A stretch of 64,000 bases of DNA from SZUA-521 sp041738285 (GTDB taxonomy: Bacteria > Pseudomonadota > Gammaproteobacteria > Pseudomonadales > Azotimanducaceae), in assembly GCA_041738285.1 (NCBI GenBank), contig JBGSQB010000143.1, positions 1-64,000 on the forward strand, given 5' to 3'. Below the pieces are notes generated by a model. The model was not told where the DNA came from. It searched no databases and saw only the letters and a program-made list of their open reading frames with translations. Numbering within the stretch: the stretch's first letter is position 1; each line of letters begins with the position of its first letter. Below, piece after piece: positions 1 to 6,423 of the stretch. A program made the translations under genes and the position numbers.

Positions 1-858
1 CCACTCGGGGTCGGTGGGCCAGTCGTCACGCACATCGATGGAGGAGGGCGTGCGCTGGAACACATACAGTTCCTTGGCGTTCTCGCCGAGGCCCGGCACG
101 GCCTGCACGGCGGTGGCGCCCGTGCCGATGATGCCCACCACTTTGTCTTTGAGGTTGGTCAGATCCGCGCCGGTGTAGTCGTAGTCCCAGCGTGAGGTGT
201 GAAACGAATGTCCGGCAAAGGTTTCCATGCCCTTGATGCGAGAGAGCTTCGGTTTGCTCAACGTGCCGTTGGCGCAGATCACGAACTGGGCGGTGAGGTG
301 ATCGCCGCGGTCTGTGTCGATGTGCCAGAGCTGCTCGTCTTCATGCCACACCGTCGACGTCACCGTGGTCTGAAACACCGCGAGCTCATACAGGTTGTAG
401 CGCCGCGCGATTGCCTGGCAGTGGGCGAAGATCTCCGGGCCACGCGAGTAGTGGTGCTTGGGCACATAACCCATCTCATCGAGCAGCGGCAGATAGTCGT
501 AAGACACCACGTCGCACGCCGCGCCCGGATAACGGTTCCAGTACCAGGTGCCGCCGACATCACCGCCTCGCTCGACGATGCGGATGCGCTCCACACCTTT
601 TTCGCGCAGCCGTGCCGACGTCAAGAGCGCCGAGAAGCCGCCGCCGATGAACAGCACTTCCACCGAATCGTTGATCGGCGCCCGCGGTTTGATCTCACCG
701 CCATAGGGGTCGGTTTCGTACTGCGCGAGCGGGCCGGACAGCTCCGAGGTGAATTGCGCGGTGCCTTCGGGCCGATAGGCGAGGCGCAAATCGCGCTCCT
801 GCGCAAACTTGCGCTTGATGTCTTCGTAGTAGCTGTCGGGGCGCTGGGGTCGGGGCAT
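1..858 (-). CDS. Baeyer-Villiger-type flavin monooxygenase, N-terminal part (cut by window edge)
   Basis: The frame is open from an ATG at 858 to the left window edge, giving the first 286 residues of a protein whose C-terminus is outside the window. An FAD-binding Rossmann motif (GGGFSA) follows a long N-terminal tail. The Baeyer-Villiger fingerprint FxGxxxHxxxWD is present as FAGHSFHTSRWD. A second Rossmann motif (GIIGTGATAVQ) follows for NADPH. Such enzymes insert oxygen next to a ketone to make an ester or lactone, in the cytoplasm. The long N-terminal extension resembles the larger cyclododecanone/steroid-type BVMOs. It is transcribed away from the LLM oxidoreductase at 1025. The class is secure; the substrate is unknown. 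Confidence 0.9.
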   Translation of the reverse strand, partial: MPRPQRPDSYYEDIKRKFAQERDLRLAYRPEGTAQFTSELSGPLAQYETDPYGGEIKPRAPINDSVEVLFIGGGFSALLTSARLREKGVERIRIVERGGDVGGTWYWNRYPGAACDVVSYDYLPLLDEMGYVPKHHYSRGPEIFAHCQAIARRYNLYELAVFQTTVTSTVWHEDEQLWHIDTDRGDHLTAQFVICANGTLSKPKLSRIKGMETFAGHSFHTSRWDYDYTGADLTNLKDKVVGIIGTGATAVQAVPGLGENAKELYVFQRTPSSIDVRDDWPTDPEW

Positions 859-907
859 GGATTCGTCCGTTCAGTAGCCGAACCCGAAGATAAGGGGAAA
901 CAGGGGC

Positions 908-959
908 GGAAGACTATCCCCGGAGACGGAGACTATCCCTGGAGACGGAGACTGTCCCC
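908..959. repeat. 19-bp tandem repeat headed by GGGGACAGT (minus strand)
   Basis: Two full 19-bp units (922-940 and 941-959) and a 14-bp partial unit (908-921) lie in the intergenic gap between the BVMO and LLM genes. On the minus strand the unit reads GGGGAYAGTCTCCGTCTCC. Its first nine bases match the head of the hairpin elements at 56174-56255 and 63779-63867, so it may be a rearranged member of that family. That relationship is inferred from the shared head only. Confidence 0.7.
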
Positions 960-1024
960 GGAGCTGAACACTGAACGCGCTGTGGCAAGATGCGGTGCCG
1001 AATCGGCCTCGGAGCAACCAACGA

Positions 1025-2080
1025 ATGCAATACGGTGTGGCGTTTGCCTCGGAAGTGGATTCCTGGAAGTGGACCCAGCGGGCAGAAGCGCTCGGGTTCA
1101 GTTCGGCGTGGTTCTACGACACGCAGCTGCTGAACCCGGATGTGTTCATCTGCATGGCCTTGGCGGCCGCCAACACGTCATCGATCCGGCTCGGCACCGG
1201 CGTGCTGGTGCCGTCGAATCGGATCGAGCCCGTGGCTGCCAACGCATTCGCGACCCTCAACAAGCTGGCGCCCGGGCGCATCGATTTCGGGGTCGGCACG
1301 GGCTTCACCGCGCGCCGCACCATGGGGCTCGGCGCGATTCCGCTGGCCAGAACCCGCCGCTACATCGAGCGGGTGCAGGGTCTCGTGCGTGGCGAAACCA
1401 TCGAGTGGGACTTCGAAGGCGAGGCACGCAAGATTGGCTTTCTCAATCCGGATCTGGGGCTCATCAACACGCAAGACGAGATCCCACTGTGGATCTCGGC
1501 GTTCGGTCCAAAGGGCCGAAAGCTCACGGCGGAACTCGGCGCCGGCTGGCTGAACTTTGGCGCGGGGCCCGCTGCGATCAAAGGCCTTGAACAGATGCAG
1601 AAGACCTGGCGCGCCGAGGGGCACGACGCGACGCACCTGCGTTCGGTGCTGTTCTTCCTGGGTGCCGTCCTGACTGGAGATTCGCAGGCAAATGACGACA
1701 GGCTGATGAAGCAGGCGGGCCCATCCACATCGGTCATCTTTCACAATCTGGCCGATGAGATGGGCGCCATGGGCGGTCAAGTGCCCGACGGAGCGATCGG
1801 CGAGCTGCTCAAGACTTACCTCGAAGTGCACGCACGCTACCAGCCGGCCGATGCGAAGTATCTGCAGAATCATCGCGGCCACCTCATGTTCGTGCGCCCC
1901 GATGAAACCCACATCACGCCCGCGCTGGTGCGTAGCACGACGATGAGCGGCACGCAGGACGAACTCATCGACCGCATGCGTGAATTGCGCGACGTCGGCT
2001 ACAGCCAGGTCACCGTGCAACTCGTGCATGGCCACGAGCGCGCCATCGAAGCGTGGTCTGAGGTCTTTCAGCGGGTTTGA
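1025..2080 (+). CDS. LLM-class (luciferase-like) flavin/F420-dependent oxidoreductase
   Basis: A 351-residue TIM-barrel protein of the bacterial luciferase-like superfamily. The N-terminus (MQYGVAFASEVDSWKW, then AEALGFSSAWFYDTQLL) and the block SIRLGTGVLVPSNRIEP are typical strand-1 to strand-3 segments. APGRIDFGVGTGFTARRTMG is the conserved cofactor-side loop. An in-frame ATG at 995 would add ten residues, but the ATG at 1025 has a GGAG at suitable distance and begins where family similarity begins. These enzymes use FMNH2 or F420 to oxidise or cleave small substrates. It diverges from the BVMO gene, consistent with a shared oxygenation role. Cofactor and substrate cannot be read from the sequence. 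Confidence 0.85.
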   Translation: MQYGVAFASEVDSWKWTQRAEALGFSSAWFYDTQLLNPDVFICMALAAANTSSIRLGTGVLVPSNRIEPVAANAFATLNKLAPGRIDFGVGTGFTARRTMGLGAIPLARTRRYIERVQGLVRGETIEWDFEGEARKIGFLNPDLGLINTQDEIPLWISAFGPKGRKLTAELGAGWLNFGAGPAAIKGLEQMQKTWRAEGHDATHLRSVLFFLGAVLTGDSQANDDRLMKQAGPSTSVIFHNLADEMGAMGGQVPDGAIGELLKTYLEVHARYQPADAKYLQNHRGHLMFVRPDETHITPALVRSTTMSGTQDELIDRMRELRDVGYSQVTVQLVHGHERAIEAWSEVFQRV

Positions 2081-2210
2081 CGTGTTGTTTGCGAGGCAGC
2101 TCGGTGCCCGAGCCCGATACGCTGCCGTTGATGGTGAGCGCACTGCTGGGGCTTGCAAGCAGGCGCCGGGTCTTCTCACTGCGCACGCGCTGACAGCAGC
2201 AGTAGTCCCG

Positions 2211-2265
2211 GTGGGAGCGGGCTTGCCCGCGAATAGCTGCGAGCAAGATCAATCGGCTATTCGCG
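2211..2265. repeat. REP element with decayed partner half
   Basis: 2211-2234 carries the REP head GTGGGAGCGGGCTTGCCCGC followed by GAAT. The stem GGGC-TT-GCCC is intact. The expected inverted second half is reduced to an ATTCGCG remnant at about 2259-2265. It sits just downstream of the LLM gene, beside decayed toxin-antitoxin fragments. Confidence 0.8.
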
Positions 2266-2268
2266 TGG

Positions 2269-2400
2269 TTACCCGACACCCTCTGCCGTGCACAGTCGCG
2301 CGCGGAGGAATTCGGGTGCCAGATCGAAGCCGTTGTCCCAAACCACGGTGTCGTGCTCGACTTGAATGGCGGCGAACGTCGCGGGATCGCGTAGCGCCGC
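2269..2400 (-). pseudogene. DUF2442 C-terminal remnant
   Basis: This minus-strand frame encodes 43 codons, ALRDPATFAAIQVEHDTVVW followed by DNGFDLAPEFL. It matches the C-terminal pattern of DUF2442 proteins (LRDP..F....V...TVVW.NG.DL.PE). The frame is closed directly upstream by TGA at 2401-2403 and has no start of its own, so only the tail of the gene survives. It is joined out of frame to a HigA N-terminal fragment. DUF2442 proteins often accompany DUF4160 in small addiction-like modules. The family call rests on a remembered motif pattern. Confidence 0.6.
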
Positions 2401-2470
2401 TCAATTCGAGCGGCTCGAGGCAAAGCTCCTTCAACACTTCACCGGGATGGGGCGGGTTGTGCATCTTCAT
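2399..2470 (-). pseudogene. HigA-type antitoxin, N-terminal fragment
   Basis: Starting at ATG 2470 the protein reads MKMHNPPHPGEVLKELCLEP and then LELSG. This is the diagnostic N-terminus of the short HigA antitoxins (HPGE.L.E...EPL.LS). After about 24 residues the similarity stops: the helix-turn-helix expected next is missing and unrelated residues run to a stop at 2249. The break coincides with the start of the DUF2442 remnant, so the two fragments were fused by deletion. A DNA-binding antitoxin cannot be made from this fragment. Confidence 0.7.
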
Positions 2471-2478
2471 AGGTTGCC

Positions 2479-2528
2479 TCAGTGGTAGGCCTCCAGGTCG
2501 ACATCAACTGCGTCTGGACCATCGTCTC
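2479..2528 (-). pseudogene. HigB (RelE-like) toxin, C-terminal fragment
   Basis: The minus-strand frame ending at TGA 2479-2481 reads DDGPDAVDVDLEAYH. This resembles the C-terminus of RelE-fold HigB killers, which end in a D..DV....YH pattern and directly precede HigA. It lies 8 bp before the HigA fragment ATG, the normal toxin-antitoxin order. Everything upstream of the tail is gone, replaced by the end of the HTH gene at 2529. The short length keeps confidence moderate. Confidence 0.5.
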
Positions 2529-2747
2529 CTAAGCTGCTGAGTCGAGGTTCTCTCGAATGATCCTGGGGTGCCGCGCGGCGATGCGCAGCAATGCCAGCGC
2601 CGGACCGTCCGGGCGCCTGCGTCCTTGTTCCCAATTGCGTAGGGTGTGAACGCTGATCCCCAGGGCTCGCGCAAAGTCCTCCTGCGTCAATCCGACGAAA
2701 TTTCTGAGCGCTGCGATGTCCTCGCCGCACTCGAAAATTCCGCGCAT
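2529..2747 (-). CDS. Small XRE-family HTH protein (NadS-like antitoxin)
   Basis: A 72-residue protein consisting almost only of an XRE helix-turn-helix: ALRNFVGLTQEDFARALGIS, then VHTLRNWEQGRRRPDGPALALLRIAARHP. This matches NadS/HigA-2-type antitoxins. A partner toxin would be expected upstream (above 2747), but no RelE-like frame exists there. The same frame stays open upstream to a TAG near 2811 but has no good start codon before 2747. It is therefore an orphan antitoxin or the surviving half of a module. Its stop abuts the HigB tail fragment, so the whole 2.27-2.75 kb stretch is a toxin-antitoxin graveyard. Confidence 0.75.
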   Translation of the reverse strand: MRGIFECGEDIAALRNFVGLTQEDFARALGISVHTLRNWEQGRRRPDGPALALLRIAARHPRIIRENLDSAA

Positions 2748-2945
2748 CAGGCGCTTTCGCAGGCGCGCCGAGATTGCGTGATCGAACTGCTCGTGGTGAT
2801 TTCTGAACTACTCATTTTCGTTCAAGGGTCAGCAGATCGACACGCCGACGATTGCAAAGCGCCTCGGCGTTGGACGGCGTTGTTCGGTGGGATTCGGGCA
2901 TGACGGGCATGACGGATGAATGCTCGGTAGACATAGTTTGCACGC

Positions 2946-2966
2946 ATATATAAACGATGTATATAT
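2946..2966. promoter_or_regulatory. Putative TetR operator upstream of pepN
   Basis: On the minus strand the site reads ATATATACATCGTTTATATA plus T, an imperfect palindrome with AT-rich arms around a CATCG core. It matches the site at 6337-6357 at 18 of 21 positions. A TetR-family gene lies between the two controlled genes. It ends 22 bp before the pepN ATG, a position suited to repression. Binding is inferred, not shown. Confidence 0.65.
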
Positions 2967-2988
2967 TGCGACGATTGCCGGGACAGTC

Positions 2989-5625
2989 ATGGATATTCCG
3001 TACATCGAACGCGCGCAGTATCGGCCCCCAGCCTTCCGAGTGGTGGCGGTGGCGCTTTGGTTCGAACTGGCGCGGCAGCGCACGGTCGTGCGGTCGCGGC
3101 TGCAGCTCGCCCGCAATCCCGATGTGCCGCCAACAGAACCGCTCATCCTCGACGGTCGCGACTTCGAACTACTCGAATTGAAGCTCGATGGCCGTGTGCT
3201 GGGCATGCACGAGTATCAACTCACGCAAGAGAGATTGTCGTTACCCGGCGTTGGCCAAGACTGCGTGTTCGAGGCCGTCACTGCAGTCGCGCCCGGTGCC
3301 AACACCACGCAGATGGGTCTGTTCGCGGCGGGCCCGTGTCTCGTCACGCAATGCGAGGCCGACGGCTTTCGGCGCATGACCTTCTATCCCGACCGACCCG
3401 ACGTGCTCGCGCCGTTCTGGGTACGGCTCGAGGCAGCGCGGCAAGAGTTCCCTGTGCTGCTTTCGAATGGCGACTGCATCGAACGCGGAGATGGCCCTGA
3501 TGGCCGCCACTTCGCAGTGTGGCGCGATCCGCACCCGAAACCGAGCTACATCTTTGCCGTCGTTGCGGGCGATCTCGGCGTGCTCGAAGACCGCCATGTC
3601 ACCGCAAGCGGGCGTAGCGTAGCGCTGGCGATCTACGCCGCACCCGAATCGATTGCGCATTGCACCTACGCCATGGGCGCCTTGAAACGTGCGCTGGCCT
3701 GGGACGAGGCCACCTATGGGCTCGAGTATGACCTTGCGCACTACAACATCGTCGCGGTCGATGGCTACATCGGTGCGATGGAGAACAAGGGACTCAACCT
3801 GTTCGAGGCGAAGGGGATCCTGGCCGACCCCAGTTTCAGCACCGACAACGACTACCTCGTGCTCGAGCGCATTCTGGCGCACGAGGTGTTCCACAACTGG
3901 ACCGGCAACCGGGTCACGTGCCGGGATTGGTTCGAACTCAGCTTGAAGGAAGGTCTGACACGCTTTCGCGACCGACGATTCTCGGAAGCGATGTCCGCCC
4001 CTGGGCCCAAGCGCATCGACGCAATCGGCTTGTTGCGTCGCAACCAGTTCGCCGAGGACGATGGCAATTCCGCGCATGCGGTGAAACCTCCCCGTTATGC
4101 CGACGTACAGAATCTCTACACCGCGACGGTCTACGAGAAGGGCGCAGAACTCATTCGCATGTTGTACGTGTTGCTCGGTGATGCACCGTTCCGAGCGGGC
4201 GTGGCCGCGTATCTCAATCGTTACGATGGACAAGCGGTGACGACGGAAGAGTTCATCACCTCACTCGAGGCGGTGAGCGGTCGGGATCTGGCCCAGTTCC
4301 GGCATTGGTACAACTATCGCGGCCGCCCGCGTTTGAACATCGAAGGCGAATACGATGCGGTCAGAAGCCGCTACGCGCTCAAGGTGACCCAGTTGCCGCC
4401 ACGCGTGGCGGATCCGGAGTCGCCACCACCGGCGATGCTCATCCCGCTCGCGGTTGCGCTGTTCGCACCCGACGGGTCGCGCCTGCCGATCCGCATGGGT
4501 ATCTCGCCGCAGGACGCTGCGACTGACGAAACCGTGCTCGAAGTGAGCGCCTGGCAGCACGAGTTCCTGTTCGAAGACGTACCGTGTCGCCCGATTCCTT
4601 CGGTATTGCGCGGGCTGTCGGCGCCGGTTTCCTGCGTGTTCGATCCGACCAATGCGGAACTCGCGGTGCTGATGGCCCACGAGACCGATGCATTCGCCCG
4701 GTGGGAGGCATCGCAGCAGCTCGCCACGCGTCTGGTGCGCGCCGTCGCAGCGGGTCAGGATCTCACGGCAGCGGGCGCCGACGTGTTTCTGGATGCGTTC
4801 GGCGTTGCGCTTGCCGACCAGGCGGGTGACCTCAATCTGCTGGCGCGCGTGCTCACACTGCCCGATGAATCCATGCTATCGGATGGGCTCGATCGCATTG
4901 ATCTCGATGGCCACGCGCGCGGCCGCCACCTGCTGCGTCAGGCGCTGGTGCAACGCTTCGCACCGGCGCTACTCGAGGGATATCACGCGCATGCGGACAC
5001 GCAACGCTACATGCCGGATCCCCGAGGCATCTCGCGTCGGGCGTTCAAGAACTTCTGTCTGGAACTGCTGTTGGCCGAACCAACTCCGACGCGGCTCGAA
5101 CTTGCACTCGCCCAGGTCAATCACAGCGACAACATGAACGACGCCTATGCGGCGCTGGCGTGTCTCGTCAACGTGCCATCAGCGCAGCGTGACGCGGCGG
5201 TGCAAGGCTGTTGGGAACGCTGGCGGGAAATTCCACTGGCGCTCGGCCATTGGTTCACTGCTCAAGCGCTGTCGCGCGCATCAGACGCCATCGACAGGTT
5301 GATCGAGTTGACGAAGCACCCAGGTTTCGATGCCACCGACCCCGCGCATGGCATGGCATTGTACGGTTCGTTCTTTCGCCAGAATCGCATCGCTTTCCAC
5401 GATCCGACGGGTCGCGGCTATGCACTGTTGGCCGATACGCTGCTTGCGCTGGACAAGCGCCGATCTTCTGGCTCGTCCTGGTTCATGCCACAGATCAACC
5501 AATGGCGGCGGTTCGACGAGCATCGTCAGCGTCTGATGCGCGCCGCGCTCGAGCGGGTGGCTTCGAGCCCGGACATATCCCGCGGCTTGGCGGAGAACGT
5601 TTCCAAGGCGCTCGCTGCGACATGA
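2989..5625 (+). CDS. pepN: Aminopeptidase N (M1 family alanyl aminopeptidase)
   Basis: An 878-residue zinc aminopeptidase that removes N-terminal residues from peptides in the cytoplasm. The exopeptidase motif GAMEN is at residues 262-266. The zinc site HEVFH is at 298-302 with the third ligand Glu321 in LKEGLT. These positions and the total length match E. coli PepN closely. An upstream in-frame start at 2920 would run through the palindromic operator site, so ATG 2989 is preferred. A TetR gene follows 13 bp after the stop. The shared operator ties this pepN to the TonB receptor locus downstream, suggesting use on imported peptides or amides rather than only housekeeping turnover. Confidence 0.93.
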   Translation: MDIPYIERAQYRPPAFRVVAVALWFELARQRTVVRSRLQLARNPDVPPTEPLILDGRDFELLELKLDGRVLGMHEYQLTQERLSLPGVGQDCVFEAVTAVAPGANTTQMGLFAAGPCLVTQCEADGFRRMTFYPDRPDVLAPFWVRLEAARQEFPVLLSNGDCIERGDGPDGRHFAVWRDPHPKPSYIFAVVAGDLGVLEDRHVTASGRSVALAIYAAPESIAHCTYAMGALKRALAWDEATYGLEYDLAHYNIVAVDGYIGAMENKGLNLFEAKGILADPSFSTDNDYLVLERILAHEVFHNWTGNRVTCRDWFELSLKEGLTRFRDRRFSEAMSAPGPKRIDAIGLLRRNQFAEDDGNSAHAVKPPRYADVQNLYTATVYEKGAELIRMLYVLLGDAPFRAGVAAYLNRYDGQAVTTEEFITSLEAVSGRDLAQFRHWYNYRGRPRLNIEGEYDAVRSRYALKVTQLPPRVADPESPPPAMLIPLAVALFAPDGSRLPIRMGISPQDAATDETVLEVSAWQHEFLFEDVPCRPIPSVLRGLSAPVSCVFDPTNAELAVLMAHETDAFARWEASQQLATRLVRAVAAGQDLTAAGADVFLDAFGVALADQAGDLNLLARVLTLPDESMLSDGLDRIDLDGHARGRHLLRQALVQRFAPALLEGYHAHADTQRYMPDPRGISRRAFKNFCLELLLAEPTPTRLELALAQVNHSDNMNDAYAALACLVNVPSAQRDAAVQGCWERWREIPLALGHWFTAQALSRASDAIDRLIELTKHPGFDATDPAHGMALYGSFFRQNRIAFHDPTGRGYALLADTLLALDKRRSSGSSWFMPQINQWRRFDEHRQRLMRAALERVASSPDISRGLAENVSKALAAT

Positions 5626-5638
5626 CCTCGGAGGTGTG

Positions 5639-6289
5639 ATGAGCCCGTCAAAAAAAAAGAAGGTGCGCGCGTACCACCGCGGCAATGTCAGAGAGGATCT
5701 CGTTCTGGCGGCTGAGCAGCTGCTCGATAAGGAGATGCTGGAAGACATCGCAGTCCGTCGTCTCGCGCTCCAGGTCGGTGTCACCCCAGGCAACTTTTAC
5801 AATCACTTCGCCAATCTGAATGACCTGCTCGCGCATCTGGCTGCGAAGAAGATGCGCGACATGACCGCGGCTCAGGACGTCATTCGTTCACGGCATCGCA
5901 AACCGCTGCTGCGCATCAAGGCCACTTCGCGCGGCTTCGTTCATTTCGCGATAGACAACCCGCAGGCATATCGACTGATGTTCGGTCAACTGGTGCCCAC
6001 CATGGTGCAGTACCCGGTGTTTCGCGACGCCGCCGAAGATGCCTTCGAGAAGTGCGTAGTAGATCTCTATGGGGAGGGCGTGTACGACCGCAACGATCTG
6101 AAGGGCTCGCATGCGCGCTGTCCGCATGCCTATGCGTTCTTCGCCCTCCTGAATGGCCTGGCGCGGGACGTCATCGATGGATTGGTGACGCTCGATACGC
6201 CCGCGGAGATCGATCGGTTTACCGACACCATCGTGGAGTCGCTGTTGCTGGGCCGCGCCTACGCCGATCTGCACGCACAGCTCGGCTGA
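5639..6289 (+). CDS. TetR-family transcriptional regulator
   Basis: A 216-residue regulator. A basic N-terminal tail (SPSKKKKVRAYHRGNVREDL) leads into the TetR helix-turn-helix. The recognition region is IAVRRLALQVGVTPGNFYNHFANLNDLLAHL. The remainder is a helical ligand-binding and dimerisation domain of normal length. GGAGG at 5630-5634 precedes a GTG at 5636 and ATG at 5639; the ATG is chosen. The gene sits between pepN and the TonB receptor, and both have a matching palindromic site upstream, so it probably represses both until a ligand binds. The ligand may be the receptor cargo or a breakdown product. Confidence 0.9.
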   Translation: MSPSKKKKVRAYHRGNVREDLVLAAEQLLDKEMLEDIAVRRLALQVGVTPGNFYNHFANLNDLLAHLAAKKMRDMTAAQDVIRSRHRKPLLRIKATSRGFVHFAIDNPQAYRLMFGQLVPTMVQYPVFRDAAEDAFEKCVVDLYGEGVYDRNDLKGSHARCPHAYAFFALLNGLARDVIDGLVTLDTPAEIDRFTDTIVESLLLGRAYADLHAQLG

Positions 6290-6336
6290 CGCAATCGGAC
6301 TGGCCGCCCGAAAGTTGACAATCGCCTGGACGCTAT

Positions 6337-6357
6337 ATATATACACCGTTCATATAA
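6337..6357. promoter_or_regulatory. Putative TetR operator upstream of the TonB receptor
   Basis: The plus strand reads ATATATACACCGTTCATATA plus A. It differs from the pepN-side site at only three of 21 positions. It lies between the TetR stop and the receptor start at 6424, where it would overlap the receptor promoter. The rest of this intergenic gap has no such similarity to the pepN leader, which argues for a protein-binding site. Confidence 0.65.
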
Positions 6358-6423
6358 ACGGGGTTCACATTGTTGCCGGCTCTGCGCCGGCTGCAAATTC
6401 GTAAGTACCTGGAGGGGACGATC

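Noticed and set aside
2099..2113. Possible terminator after the first LLM gene (GCTCGG / CCGAGC stem)
   Set aside because: Only a 6-bp stem with a 3-nt loop and no T-run; too weak to call.
1178..2179. 333-codon open frame on the minus strand
   Set aside because: Antisense to the LLM oxidoreductase at 1025-2080, which has clear family motifs.
3241..4233. 330-codon open frame on the minus strand
   Set aside because: Antisense to the pepN catalytic region; no independent support.
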